Origin: Henriciella sp. AS95
GTDB taxonomy: Bacteria > Pseudomonadota > Alphaproteobacteria > Caulobacterales > Hyphomonadaceae
Direction: 5' to 3'
NCBI RefSeq assembly: GCF_038900055.1
Contig: NZ_JBBMQM010000001.1
Span: 868,001 to 932,000, forward strand
Length of the DNA stretch: 64,000 bases
Positions 16,743 through 25,685 of this stretch are shown piece after piece. Both the position numbers and the translations under genes were made by a program. Position 1 is the first letter of the stretch. Every line of letters begins with the position of its first letter. The notes under the pieces are model-generated. The model was not told the origin of the DNA. It was given only the letters and a program-made list of their open reading frames with translations, and did not search any database.

Positions 16743-17342
16743 ATGACTGAAGTGAAAAAATCGACGATCGCAAAGCTTACGGCCACGCTGATGGCAGGCG
16801 CGATGTCGCTCGGCGTTGTTGCACCTGCAGCGTTTGCGGCTGAAGATAATTCAGGCGCTGTCAAAGTCGTTGATGAGGCGAGCGCCCGCACAATCGATGC
16901 TCTTCAAGACCAGGAGGTCTCGGACGCCGAAGCGGACAGCATTTTGCAACTGGTCGCACTGGACCGGGTGGCGCAATTTGCACTCGGAAACACCTGGGCT
17001 GACCTCACGGATACTCAAAAGGCCGACTATGTTGCGGCGTTTGAAATTTACGCCAAAAATCAGCTGAAGACCCATCTCGGCGGGTTTTCAGGCGGCGAGG
17101 TGAAGGTCACTGATGTTGCGGAACGCGGCGATAGGGATGCCATCGTTTCGACGCAGGTGACGCCAGAAGGTGAGATGCCGCAGACGATTAGCTGGCGGGT
17201 GATTGAAGACGGCGACTGGAGCGTGGTCGACATCCAGGTTCAGGACGTCTGGTTCGCGATTGAGCAACGCGCACAGTTCGAAGCCATTCTCGACAGCAAC
17301 AATGGTGACATTGACGGTCTGATATCAGAACTGAAAAACTAG
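16743..17342 (+). CDS. mlaC: MlaC/Ttg2D-like phospholipid-binding protein
   Basis: A 199-residue protein with a signal peptide (LMAGAMSLGVVAPAAFA). The body fits the MlaC (toluene tolerance Ttg2) family: ALGNTWADLTDTQKADYVAA, then FEIYAKNQLKTHLGGFSG, and QTISWRVIEDGDWSVVDIQV. MlaC shuttles phospholipids across the periplasm between MlaA and the MlaFEDB transporter. No other mla gene is adjacent. A strong hairpin terminator follows at 17360. Confidence 0.85.
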   Translation: MTEVKKSTIAKLTATLMAGAMSLGVVAPAAFAAEDNSGAVKVVDEASARTIDALQDQEVSDAEADSILQLVALDRVAQFALGNTWADLTDTQKADYVAAFEIYAKNQLKTHLGGFSGGEVKVTDVAERGDRDAIVSTQVTPEGEMPQTISWRVIEDGDWSVVDIQVQDVWFAIEQRAQFEAILDSNNGDIDGLISELKN

Positions 17343-17359
17343 TTCCGACAAAACAAGTT

Positions 17360-17391
17360 GCGCCCGGACACTACGTTCCGGGCGCTTTTTT
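17360..17391 (+). terminator. Rho-independent terminator after mlaC
   Basis: A perfect 9-bp stem GCGCCCGGA/TCCGGGCGC (17360-17368 with 17377-17385) with an 8-base loop is followed by a run of T residues. It also sits 80 bases from the end of the convergent gene at 17472. Confidence 0.85.
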
Positions 17392-17471
17392 ATGGGCTCG
17401 AGCCGTTAACCAGGCTATCCCGTGCCTTTAAGGAAGGTCTTCGTTCAACGCCTGACGTGCTTCGTGCCCAT

Positions 17472-18989
17472 TCAGTCTGCCGACACACTGACGGGTTCAT
17501 CGGCGATAACGGTTTCGAATTCGAGCGGCGTCCCGCCCAGTATTTCGTCTCGGAATGCTGCATCGCGAAACATGATATCCTTGATCTCTGCCGCCGGATT
17601 TTCGAGCGCAACGATGGAATCGGCCGTCCCCGTCGATGCCTGGCCATTATTGATGGTGACAGTGCGCATGGCGACATTGAAGTCGGCAGAGCCATCCAGG
17701 GAGAAATAACCGATCGAGCCAGCGAAAATACCGCGCGCTCCGGCTTCTATGGAATCGATCGCTTTCGAAGCATCCGGTCTTGGCGCGCCAATGACTGAGC
17801 CTGCAGGAAACAGGGTTCTGACGCCAGACACTGCATTCTCGTCTTTCTTCAAGACGGCCGAGACCCTGCTGACCATGTGATGGCCCGTCTCCAGGCTTTC
17901 GATGGCGCACAGCGCTTCGGCTCTGATGGATCCCATGCGGCATACGTTGCGAAGATCGCTACCGACAAGCTCTGCAACTTTCAGGTTGCGTGCGCGCAGC
18001 TGCTGATTGCTGCTTAGCTTCAGTTTCATGTCTTCATCATGGACAGGCAATGCGCCGCGCGGCGCTTGCCCTTTCATCGGTTCGCAGCGAACTTTTCGAT
18101 CTTTCGATATGCTCGCCATCCGCTCTGGCGAGCAGCACAGGATTTTCAGTTCCTGGAATTTCAGGAAAGCGCCAAACGGCGCCGCGTTGCTTTTTCGAAG
18201 ACTTTGATACACGCCCAGGGCGGGACCCTGGAATGGTGTTGTCCACTGGCTTGCAATACAGACGTCCTTCAGAGACCCGCGCTCTAACGTGTCGCGTGTT
18301 GTCTCGAATGCGCCGATCATGTCGGCCACTGACTGCTGGGGCGTCCACTTCTGAGCGGCTGCGGCCTGGCTTGCGTCCAGGGCTCTGAAATTCGGCTTGG
18401 CGACCAGGTAGCTATTGTTGAGAGAAGCCTCAACTGAATCAAACCAGGCTTTTGCACCGTCTTCCATTCCGGGCTCAACGACACAAACCATCCAGGCCGA
18501 TCCTGTTTGATGGTCGAAGGCGACGAGCCTGTCAGCAAAGATAAACTGCGCATCGGGTTGCGATGATGACTTCGTATTCTCCGCGCCGGGTTCGTCCTTC
18601 GATTCAAAGCCGAGATACCCGACATAGCCGCCTTTGAAAGGAATCGGTGCTGGGCATTGATCAGCAAACTCGATCGCTGCCATGCGCCGGGTCAGGAAGT
18701 CGAAGATATTGTCCTGGGTGATAGAGGCGCCGGTTTCGGAGTAGGCTCGCACATGGCCAGTTGTCACGTTGTAGCTGACGACTTCCGAAAGCGGACCGTT
18801 CGCGTCTCCCATGAAGGAATAGCGTCCTTGCCTGGTATTGTGCGCACTGCTGTCCAGCCAGTAGGAATTCCGCTGCCTTGCGAACAGAATTTCGAAGCAG
18901 GCTTCTGCCGGAATCTTCGTGTCCAGTTTTCGACACACCGTGCGCAGCCGCGCAGGTTGTCCTTCATCCGCTACCAATAGCGCAATCAT
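17472..18989 (-). CDS. Diverged chorismate-binding enzyme (anthranilate/aminodeoxychorismate synthase component I family)
   Basis: A 505-residue protein taken from the ATG at 18989, which follows AAAAGGGGGACG. The fold markers of TrpE/PabB are present: GGYVGYLGFE, SPERMAS (about residue 288), PMKGQAPRG, GHHMVSRVSAVL (about 370), and PAGSVIGAPRPDASKAI (about 396) with GARGIFAGSIGYFSLDGSAD. Important positions differ: the usual PIKGT is PMKGQ, the AENLMIVDLLRNDL block reads ARNLKVAELVGSDL, and the terminal GGGIV block reads TGTADSIV. No glutamine amidotransferase partner is nearby. It may convert chorismate to something else, or be impaired. A sigma-54-like promoter at 19058 links it to the EPS locus. 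Confidence 0.8.
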   Translation of the reverse strand: MIALLVADEGQPARLRTVCRKLDTKIPAEACFEILFARQRNSYWLDSSAHNTRQGRYSFMGDANGPLSEVVSYNVTTGHVRAYSETGASITQDNIFDFLTRRMAAIEFADQCPAPIPFKGGYVGYLGFESKDEPGAENTKSSSQPDAQFIFADRLVAFDHQTGSAWMVCVVEPGMEDGAKAWFDSVEASLNNSYLVAKPNFRALDASQAAAAQKWTPQQSVADMIGAFETTRDTLERGSLKDVCIASQWTTPFQGPALGVYQSLRKSNAAPFGAFLKFQELKILCCSPERMASISKDRKVRCEPMKGQAPRGALPVHDEDMKLKLSSNQQLRARNLKVAELVGSDLRNVCRMGSIRAEALCAIESLETGHHMVSRVSAVLKKDENAVSGVRTLFPAGSVIGAPRPDASKAIDSIEAGARGIFAGSIGYFSLDGSADFNVAMRTVTINNGQASTGTADSIVALENPAAEIKDIMFRDAAFRDEILGGTPLEFETVIADEPVSVSAD

Positions 18990-19057
18990 AGCTAACGTCC
19001 CCCTTTTGGCTCCATCTCTCGACGGGCCCCGGCTGGCAGGTACTGCAAATTGCTTCT

Positions 19058-19073
19058 GGCAAAGCGCATGCCC
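19058..19073 (-). promoter_or_regulatory. Sigma-54-like promoter upstream of the chorismate-binding enzyme
   Basis: Read on the minus strand this is GGGCATGCGCTTTGCC, keeping the -24 GG, the CA next to it, and the -12 TTGC with correct spacing. A transcript would start about 58 bases before the ATG at 18989. Confidence 0.55.
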
Positions 19074-19631
19074 TGCTGCCTGATCCTGTTGTTTTGAGGA
19101 TAATGCGAGTTGGGTTTGCTGATTGGTCACACATGCCGCGTCGACTTCTGTCGGGTTTCGCATGCATCGGTGATCAACGACACCGAACTGTTTCGTATGT
19201 CCGACCCACTCAGGTGGATCGGGCCCAACTTGCCTTGTCCCCTCTTTTTATCCCGCCATCAGACCAGGCCAATCATCCGCACGAATACAGACTTTGCGAA
19301 TCCCGTTTGGCCATGCTTCAGGCTGCAGAGGTGGTGCAATAGTCGCACCACAAATCGGGATCGACGTTCGATGTGCTGTCGGAATCGGCATGAAATTAAG
19401 CTCACCGCTAAACCCGCATACGCTTTTCATGTGTGCCGTCGTCGAGTAGCCCCGCCGGCCTGAGCCATTTCGGCACGCTCCGGAAGTGACAGGCGGCGAG
19501 TTTAAAGCGAGCACTGGTTCATGCCGCAATAGTGGTTGCCGGGCAGGGCGGTCGGCGCAGAGCGTCTTGGCGCCTTTTTTACCGAACATGCTCAGTCATG
19601 ATTTTACTGCGACCAGTCTTCAGCTAGGAAT
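19074..19631. other. Divergent intergenic region, left end of the EPS locus
   Basis: The gap between the chorismate-binding enzyme and the flippase spans 18990-19691. Apart from the two oppositely directed sigma-54-like sites (19058 and 19632) I find no gene with a plausible start and ribosome site. The short open frames here have no family character. The sequence between the two promoters may bind an enhancer-type activator. Confidence 0.4.
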
Positions 19632-19647
19632 GGGAATGAAACTTGCT
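19632..19647 (+). promoter_or_regulatory. Sigma-54-like promoter upstream of the flippase
   Basis: GGGAATGAAACTTGCT has the -24 GG and a perfect -12 TTGCT at the standard spacing. It lies 45 bases before the ATG of the flippase gene. Confidence 0.5.
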
Positions 19648-19691
19648 GTCGTCGGTGGGGGAATGACGCAGCTGGGAATTTTGGGGACTAT

Positions 19692-21170
19692 ATGAGCGAC
19701 GAGTCGCAGGATAATTCGCGGCGTCAGGTTGGCGTGCTTGCGATCGTCGGCGTGGTCGTGCGCGCCGTCTCGCAATCGATGTCGCTGATCCTGCTGCTGC
19801 TCGCGGGTCATTTCCTGACAGTTGAGCTTTTCGGTGTCTTCGTCCTGGCTTCGATCCTGATGAACTTTGCCGTGATGCAGATGTATTCCGGCATTTACAA
19901 TTATGTTCTGAAAGAGCCGAACTTCGATGCGACGCGGCACACCGCGTTTGGGCTGCAGATCCTGTTTTCCGTCTTCTTTGCCGTCACGATCCTGCTGGTT
20001 GCGGGCGTCGTGAACCTGGCGGGTTGGGGCGAGCTTCTCGCCGCCCTGATTGCCGCAACGGCGCTGATGCCCGTGCTGGCGATGCTGGCGAGCTGGCAGG
20101 AGGCTGTGTTGCTCAGGAAGGGCAGCGTAAAATACTACTATGCGTCACTGCTGACATCCGAGGTCTGCGGGTTCGCGCTTGGCGTCTTCCTGTTGCTGAC
20201 CGGTGGTGGCGTCTGGGCGCTTATCGCAAACCGGTATTGTGCCGCATGCGTTATGACGGCGATGCTGACCCTCAGGGTTCGCTCAATTCCCGTACCCGCG
20301 CTTAATCGTGAGCATGCCCGTTCAATCATCGACTTCTCGGTCGGCCTGTATGGCGCCACAGCGATGTCGTTCGTGTCGGCCTATGGCGCTGCGATCGTTC
20401 TGGGCGGCTTCCTGAGTGCGACCGCCGTTGGCCTGTTCAGAATGGGCGCCCGGACGGCAACCGCCGCTTTCGACCTGTTCGCACAGACCTTCCGTGTTCT
20501 GACTTGGCAAGCCGTTGGCCGGATGTCTCGCGAAGAGCGCCTGCCGCCAGAACTCTGGACGCGGCTGGTAGCTGTCACCGTCAGTATCATGATCCTGGTT
20601 CTCGGCGCGCTGAGTATTCTGGCACAGCCGGTGACTTTGCTCCTGCTGGGTGAGCAATGGATGCCGATGGTGCCAGTCCTGCAGATCATGTGCTGGATCA
20701 AGATCATGCATACGGTCGACCTTGTTTGCACAGCTCAACTCGCTGCTGTTGGTCAGGCAAAGTTCCTGTTCCGGGCGCGCGTGGTGGAGATCACTGTGAT
20801 GATGGCGGCCTTGCTGGCGACTGTTCAGTTCGGCACAGTTGCGGTGACCTTCTCGCTGCTACCGTCGACCGTGCTCTATATCGGCCTGCTCCTGCGGAAG
20901 CTGGCGAAGATGACGGGCCTGTCCTACGTCAATGTTGCGAAATCGGTCTTGCCAGGAGTAATCCTGTCATTGCTGGCGCTGGTGGCTGTATATGCGGTGT
21001 CGCGGATCATGGTGGGCCAGCCGGTGCCATTGCTGATCATAGCAACGGCGGTCGCGGGTTGCGCAGCCTATATGGGGCTTGCCTTCGTGGCCTTGCGCGA
21101 GTGGACGATTTCGTCACTGCATAGTGTGAGTGTCGCAATCCTGCCCGCCCGCAGTAATGATGCGGCCTGA
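19692..21170 (+). CDS. Polysaccharide flippase, Wzx-like (MOP superfamily)
   Basis: A 492-residue membrane protein with about 12-14 hydrophobic helices. It begins VGVLAIVGVVVRAVSQSMSL and continues LLAGHFLTVELFGVFVLASI, typical of oligosaccharide flippases of the RfbX/ExoT group; the C-terminal half has the repeated GEQWMPMVPVLQIMCWIK pattern. It would flip the lipid-linked repeat unit across the inner membrane before polymerisation. The ATG is preceded by GGGGACTAT and a sigma-54-like site. It ends convergently with the ParA-like gene, separated by a hairpin. Confidence 0.88.
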   Translation: MSDESQDNSRRQVGVLAIVGVVVRAVSQSMSLILLLLAGHFLTVELFGVFVLASILMNFAVMQMYSGIYNYVLKEPNFDATRHTAFGLQILFSVFFAVTILLVAGVVNLAGWGELLAALIAATALMPVLAMLASWQEAVLLRKGSVKYYYASLLTSEVCGFALGVFLLLTGGGVWALIANRYCAACVMTAMLTLRVRSIPVPALNREHARSIIDFSVGLYGATAMSFVSAYGAAIVLGGFLSATAVGLFRMGARTATAAFDLFAQTFRVLTWQAVGRMSREERLPPELWTRLVAVTVSIMILVLGALSILAQPVTLLLLGEQWMPMVPVLQIMCWIKIMHTVDLVCTAQLAAVGQAKFLFRARVVEITVMMAALLATVQFGTVAVTFSLLPSTVLYIGLLLRKLAKMTGLSYVNVAKSVLPGVILSLLALVAVYAVSRIMVGQPVPLLIIATAVAGCAAYMGLAFVALREWTISSLHSVSVAILPARSNDAA

Positions 21171-21186
21171 CCGGGTGTCCGGCCGC
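21162..21186. terminator. Hairpin between convergent flippase and ParA-like genes
   Basis: GCGGCCTGAC pairs with GTCCGGCCGC around a 5-base loop (one mismatch in a 10-bp stem). There is no T run on either side, so it may act weakly as a bidirectional terminator. Confidence 0.45.
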
Positions 21187-22109
21187 TAGCTGCGGATCAG
21201 TTCCGGCATCTTGGCGCCATTACTGGTGGCTAGGAAGGCCGCAAAACTTTCCGACAGCCGCTTCACATCATTGCGAAGGCTGCCGTACTTGCCCCGCATT
21301 GTGTTGTAGCTATCGACGTCAGCCCGGTCCATCGCCTGCAGAACCTGCACAGACTCAGGAATTGTCGGGCCAAACTTTCGGTCGGCGAGGTAGATCTCGC
21401 GCAGTTCCTGCTCGGCGGCTCGCCCATATTTCGTATTCTTGAACCGCGTCACGACCACATAGTTTTTGGCTGCGATGTCCGTGCACACATTGGCCGAAAT
21501 CCAGTCGGAAAACTGCTTAGTGCCCCAGATGGAAACAGGGTCGGCCAAGGTTGGCGTGACAAAGTAATCGGCGAGCATCAATGCAGAGCGTGCAAGCGGT
21601 GAGAGATAGGGCGGCGTGTCGATCAGGATCAGGTCGTAAAGGCTCTCGACCGGTTCCAGCGCTTCGGCCAGATGATCACGCAGCCGGGACGCCAATTGGC
21701 TCGGCTTCATACCGGACGAATAAAGACGCTCTTCGACCTCCATTTCTGTGAAACGAAGGCTTGGATGGGCCGGCAGTGTCGATATCCAGCCCCGTCTGTC
21801 ATCCCTGTCCTCGTCCTTGCGCAGCTCAACGAGGCTCACCGCATTTGGCAGGATCAGGTCGGCGAGGTTTGGTGGTCGGCCGCCGGCAAACTGATCCATC
21901 AGCTGGTTGACGCCCTTGTCCTGGTCGAACGCCATCTGAACGCCTCGCTCAGAGAGCATCATCTGGCTGGAGTTCGCCTGAGGGTCAAAATCGACGACAA
22001 GCACATTGGCGCCGAAATAGTACGACATGCCGTCGGCGAGCATGAGAGTTGTCGTTGATTTGCCTACCCCGCCCTTGAGATTGGCGACGGCAATAAATGA
22101 TGCTGACAA
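21186..22109 (-). CDS. ParA-family ATPase in the EPS locus
   Basis: A 307-residue ATPase starting at a TTG (22109) preceded by AAGGGG. It opens FIAVANLKGGVGKSTTTLML, the deviant Walker A of ParA/MinD, with LVVDFDPQANSSQMML (Walker A'') and LYDLILIDTPPYLSPLARSA (Walker B). No parB gene or parS-like repeat is nearby, so a plasmid or chromosome partition role is unlikely. Similar orphan ParA proteins position membrane machinery; placement of the polysaccharide assembly site is possible but not shown. It lies 41 bases downstream of the polymerase-like gene on the same strand, so it is probably co-transcribed. Confidence 0.85.
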   Translation of the reverse strand: MSASFIAVANLKGGVGKSTTTLMLADGMSYYFGANVLVVDFDPQANSSQMMLSERGVQMAFDQDKGVNQLMDQFAGGRPPNLADLILPNAVSLVELRKDEDRDDRRGWISTLPAHPSLRFTEMEVEERLYSSGMKPSQLASRLRDHLAEALEPVESLYDLILIDTPPYLSPLARSALMLADYFVTPTLADPVSIWGTKQFSDWISANVCTDIAAKNYVVVTRFKNTKYGRAAEQELREIYLADRKFGPTIPESVQVLQAMDRADVDSYNTMRGKYGSLRNDVKRLSESFAAFLATSNGAKMPELIRS

Positions 22110-22150
22110 GACTTCGCCCCTTACCTTCTGTAAAGCTGAAGCATTTGCGA

Positions 22151-23470
22151 TCAGGTCTGGTTCTGCGTCTGGACCCGCTCTGCTTCAGATTTGCGTATCT
22201 CTGAAGCGGCAACGCCACAAGCCAGCCCCAGGACAAAACTATAGATCCACATAATGCCAGGCAGTTCCAGCGGGAAGTCGATCATGCTGTGAATGCTGAA
22301 GTAAACGGAGACAGCAAGCACTGCAACGATAAAACCGAAGTTCGCGCCTTCGGCACGTTTCCGCAGTGCACGGATGATCTGAAAATGCATGGCGAGCCAG
22401 ATTGCAGCCATGAGTGCGGTGCCGACGAGTCCTGTTTGAATCAGCCATTGCAGGCCAACATTATGTGCGGCTCCGAGTGTTACCAGGTATGGGGCATTCT
22501 CCAGGTTCGTCAGGCGCTCATTGACGTGATTGAAGCTGCCCAGGCCGTGGCCGATGAGCGGCTTTTGCTGCCAGACACTCCAATATTCGCCAAAAGCTGC
22601 CCAGCGATCCATCGCGTCAACATGCAGATCGGAAGCCCGCGCCCCAAACTGGGTTTCTGCGCCGAGCAGCAGTGCCACCATGAAACAGGCGGCCAACAGT
22701 CCCGCGGCGCTCGCGAAAGGGTGGCCGACGATGAGCCGCTTCCAGTAGCGTCTGAAATCTGGTGCCGAAAGGATTGAAACGAGCGCGACAAACAAGCAGG
22801 CGAGGACCATCAGGACGAAACCTGCTCGAGACAGGGACAACATCACGCAGCCTCCGCACACCACCAGTGCGGACATGGACAGGATCGTCTTGCCAGGCAG
22901 TTGCCCGAAACGAGACACCAGTGAAATCTCCTGAGACGTGTGCTGAGTAAGTTTATAGCTGATGTGGCCAACGCTGAGGATGGCCCCGACCGCCATGAGG
23001 GCTGCAAAGCTGTTGGGCGAGCCGAAAGTGAACTTCATACGGCTGACACCCAACCCGCCGCTGACGTCCAGCCCGTATGCCAGGATCGCCAACAAGCCTA
23101 TCGCCATCAACGTGCCCATGAGGGCATACCAGGACAGTTTGACGAGGTAACGTTCTGTTCCCAGCGTCCTCCCCGCCGTCCAGATAGCCACGGCGCCGCA
23201 CAGCTGCAGCCATTCCGTACGTGCCATGTCCCAATTGCCTGCCAGCCCGGAGAGGGCTGCAACGCCGAGCAGACCGCCCAGAAACAAGGTTTCCATCGGT
23301 ACCGAAAGATTGAGCCAGGCGGCGACCGCCGCCAGCAGCAGCAGTCCGAGTACGCACATTGATGTCGCCATCGGGCCGTCGGCGCCACCAAGGAAAATGC
23401 TTGAGGCGAGAAGAAGTACCACGCCACCGACACACGCGGTGCTGGCTCGTTTACCAAATTGTACTGGCAT
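22151..23470 (-). CDS. O-antigen polymerase/ligase-like membrane protein (Wzy/WaaL superfamily), copy 1
   Basis: A 439-residue protein from the ATG at 23470, preceded by GGGGGACGGAAAA. It has about 11-12 hydrophobic helices and the large periplasmic loop of the superfamily, with WAAFGEYWSVWQQKPLIGHG followed by LGSFNHVNERLTN and then the AAHNVGLQWLIQTG motif. Wzy polymerises repeat units; WaaL transfers chains to lipid A core. The adjacent ParA gene follows it. A second protein of this kind is encoded at 37692, so one may polymerise and the other ligate or modify. Frames opening further upstream lack membrane character. Confidence 0.82.
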   Translation of the reverse strand: MPVQFGKRASTACVGGVVLLLASSIFLGGADGPMATSMCVLGLLLLAAVAAWLNLSVPMETLFLGGLLGVAALSGLAGNWDMARTEWLQLCGAVAIWTAGRTLGTERYLVKLSWYALMGTLMAIGLLAILAYGLDVSGGLGVSRMKFTFGSPNSFAALMAVGAILSVGHISYKLTQHTSQEISLVSRFGQLPGKTILSMSALVVCGGCVMLSLSRAGFVLMVLACLFVALVSILSAPDFRRYWKRLIVGHPFASAAGLLAACFMVALLLGAETQFGARASDLHVDAMDRWAAFGEYWSVWQQKPLIGHGLGSFNHVNERLTNLENAPYLVTLGAAHNVGLQWLIQTGLVGTALMAAIWLAMHFQIIRALRKRAEGANFGFIVAVLAVSVYFSIHSMIDFPLELPGIMWIYSFVLGLACGVAASEIRKSEAERVQTQNQT

Positions 23471-23666
23471 TTTTCCGTCCCCCGACTGAATTTTTACAAT
23501 CGAGAATGACAAGCAAGTCAATGGAAAACTGCCAATTTTGAAATTGATAGTCACGCGGGTGACTCTTCCGTGAGCGGACGACACCGTTGTCAATGACGGG
23601 CGTTAACCAAGGAACTGATATTTCTTCGAAAAAATACCAAGATTAACATTGTGTTAATATGCGAGT

Positions 23667-23682
23667 TGGTGCAGAGTATGCA
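23667..23682 (+). promoter_or_regulatory. Weak sigma-54-like site upstream of the sugar transferase
   Basis: TGGTGCAGAGTATGCA keeps TGG and TGCA at the correct spacing but differs at four other positions. It is about 90 bases before the ATG at 23775. Confidence 0.3.
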
Positions 23683-23774
23683 TAGCGACGGGACATCGCT
23701 AACAAGCACGCAGCTCCTCTTGCGCTAGGGACAATTGCGCGGAGAGCTACAAATGGGTGGGGGACACTTTTAAC

Positions 23775-24482
23775 ATGCGTGGAAGTCACATGGATGGTGC
23801 GGTCGGATCGCAGCCGATTGCTACCAACACACCTAAGCAGATCAACGGTGCGACGGTACCGTCACGGTGCGGAACAAGCGTGTCGAAGCGAGCCTTTGAC
23901 ATTATAGTTTCGACATCGATCCTTATTTTTGGAGCGCCGCTGCTCTTGCTGATCGCCATCGGCATCAAGCTTCAGGATGGCGGCCCAATTCTCTATTCGC
24001 ACAAGCGTATCGGTCGGAACAATCGTGAGTTCGGCTGCCTTAAGTTCCGGTCCATGGTGACCGACGCAAATGCGAAGCTAGAAGCATACCTCAAAAACAA
24101 TCCGGACGCTCGCGAGGAGTGGTCCCGTACGCAGAAGCTTTCCAATGATCCACGGATCACCATGCTCGGCAACATCCTGCGCAAATCGTCTTTGGATGAA
24201 ATTCCGCAGCTCTGGAATATTCTGCGCGGGGACATGTCGCTCGTTGGGCCCCGCCCAATCGTTCGTGACGAAGTGCCACGCTACGGTGACGACATTCGTT
24301 ATTACCTTGCTGCGCGCCCTGGTCTGACAGGTCTTTGGCAAGTCAGCGGTCGCAGCGACACCTCATATGACCACCGCGTCAATCTCGATGTGAACTATGT
24401 CGAGAACTGGAATATCGGCAAGGACATCGTGATCATGATGAAGACGATCCCGGCCGTCCTGGAGGCGCGCGGCGCTCGATAA
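23775..24482 (+). CDS. Initiating sugar-phosphate transferase (ExoY/WbaP C-terminal domain type)
   Basis: A 235-residue protein. After a hydrophilic head, KRAFDIIVSTSILIFGAPLL forms the single membrane anchor, followed by the diagnostic KRIGRNNREFGCLKFRSMV, SLDEIPQLWNILRGDMSLVG, PRPIVRDEVPRYG and RPGLTGLWQVSGRS. This family moves hexose-1-phosphate to undecaprenyl phosphate and so starts the repeat unit. The frame opens earlier at a GTG (23757), but the ATG at 23775, preceded by GGGGGACACTTTTAAC, matches the leader pattern of the other EPS genes. It is divergent from the polymerase-like gene. Confidence 0.92.
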   Translation: MRGSHMDGAVGSQPIATNTPKQINGATVPSRCGTSVSKRAFDIIVSTSILIFGAPLLLLIAIGIKLQDGGPILYSHKRIGRNNREFGCLKFRSMVTDANAKLEAYLKNNPDAREEWSRTQKLSNDPRITMLGNILRKSSLDEIPQLWNILRGDMSLVGPRPIVRDEVPRYGDDIRYYLAARPGLTGLWQVSGRSDTSYDHRVNLDVNYVENWNIGKDIVIMMKTIPAVLEARGAR

Positions 24483-24486
24483 GCCG

Positions 24487-24502
24487 CGGCCCGCATCTTG
24501 CA
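24487..24502 (+). promoter_or_regulatory. Sigma-54-like promoter upstream of the GT4 gene at 24537
   Basis: CGGCCCGCATCTTGCA agrees with TGGCACG-N4-TTGCW at all but two fixed positions. It starts 5 bases after the preceding stop codon and 34 bases before the ATG. Confidence 0.6.
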
Positions 24503-24536
24503 GTCAGAATCTAAGAAGTAGATTGAAAGGACTGGC

Positions 24537-25685
24537 ATGCGTGTCGCCCTTGTACATTACTGGCTAAATGGGATGCGGGGCGGCGAACGCGTCCTCGAAG
24601 CCTTCGCGGAAATGTTTCCGAATGCCGACATATTTACCCATGTCGTCGATCGCTCGAAACTGTCGGATACGCTGAATCGTCACAATATTCAGACCACCTT
24701 CATCTCGAAGCTGCCATTCGCGAACAAGCATTATCAGAAGTATCTGCCTTTCATGCCAAGGGCATTGGAAGAGCTTGACCTGTCCGAGTACGATCTGGTC
24801 ATTTCTTCAGAGTCAGGCCCTGCCAAAGGCGTGATCACGAAACCAGGCGCCTTCCACCTTTGCTACTGCCATTCGCCGATGCGCTACATCTGGGATCAGT
24901 TCCACCATTACCGCGCATCAGCAGGCTGGCCGGCGAAGCTGGTTTTTCCAGGTATCGCCCATCGGTTGCGCAACTGGGATGTCGCAAGTGCGGCGCGGGT
25001 CGACCAATTTGTGGCGAATTCAAATTTCGTCGCCAAGCGGATTGAGAAATTCTACCGCCGGGACTCCGAAGTCATTTTCCCACCTGTCGCGGTGGACGAA
25101 TTCTCAGCTGTTGTGCCTGAAGAAGGGGCCGACTATTTCCTCGCGGCCGGAGAGCTCGTTGGATACAAGCGGTTTGACCTCGTCGTCGACGCGTTCAACG
25201 AACTCGGCCTGAAGCTCGTCGTCGTTGGTGACGGGGAAGAGCGCGCTGCGCTGGAAAAAAAGGCCAAGGACAACATTACATTTCTCGGCCGGGTGCCATT
25301 TACCCAACTGAAGCGGCATTTTGCCAATTGCAAAGCGCTGATCTTTCCAGGTGAGGAAGATTTCGGAATGGTCCCGGTAGAGGTCATGGCCGCCGGCAAA
25401 CCTGTTATCGCCTATGGCCGGGGCGGTGCGCTCGATACGGTGATACCGGGCGTTTCGGGCGTGCTTGTCAATGAGCAGACCGCTGAGGCATTTGTGGCCG
25501 CGATCGAACGCTTCGACCCGGCTGCATTTCCCCGGGAGCAGCTTATTCAGCACGCTCAGAAATTCAGCAAGAATGAATTCAAGGCGAAAATTCGCAAACT
25601 ACTCGCGGAGCGGGGCCTCGACCCTAATCGTCTGGAAGTTCATGAGGGCGGATCTGGGAACCAACGGCTCTCTGGTACTGGTTGA
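24537..25685 (+). CDS. Glycosyltransferase, GT4 family (mannosyltransferase-like)
   Basis: A 382-residue GT-B enzyme. The N-terminal domain starts VALVHYWLNGMRGGERVLEA, then has CYCHSPMRYIWDQFHHY, a segment seen in WbaZ-type mannosyltransferases. The C-terminal donor domain contains VVVGDGEERAALE, LIFPGEEDFGMVPVEVMAAG and KPVIAYGRGGALDTV, with the EX7E-like glutamates. It would add one sugar of the repeat unit on the cytoplasmic side of the membrane. Its end overlaps by 62 bases the end of the convergent gene at 25624. Confidence 0.88.
   Translation: MRVALVHYWLNGMRGGERVLEAFAEMFPNADIFTHVVDRSKLSDTLNRHNIQTTFISKLPFANKHYQKYLPFMPRALEELDLSEYDLVISSESGPAKGVITKPGAFHLCYCHSPMRYIWDQFHHYRASAGWPAKLVFPGIAHRLRNWDVASAARVDQFVANSNFVAKRIEKFYRRDSEVIFPPVAVDEFSAVVPEEGADYFLAAGELVGYKRFDLVVDAFNELGLKLVVVGDGEERAALEKKAKDNITFLGRVPFTQLKRHFANCKALIFPGEEDFGMVPVEVMAAGKPVIAYGRGGALDTVIPGVSGVLVNEQTAEAFVAAIERFDPAAFPREQLIQHAQKFSKNEFKAKIRKLLAERGLDPNRLEVHEGGSGNQRLSGTG

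Noticed and set aside
17472..18989. Call as a working anthranilate or aminodeoxychorismate synthase
   Set aside because: Key motif residues are changed and there is no amidotransferase partner, so only the superfamily is named.
19094..19463. Short open frames in the gap left of the flippase
   Set aside because: No ribosome site, no family resemblance; the gap is better explained as a divergent promoter region.
21186..22109. Plasmid or chromosome partition locus
   Set aside because: No parB, no parS-like repeats and no replication gene are nearby.
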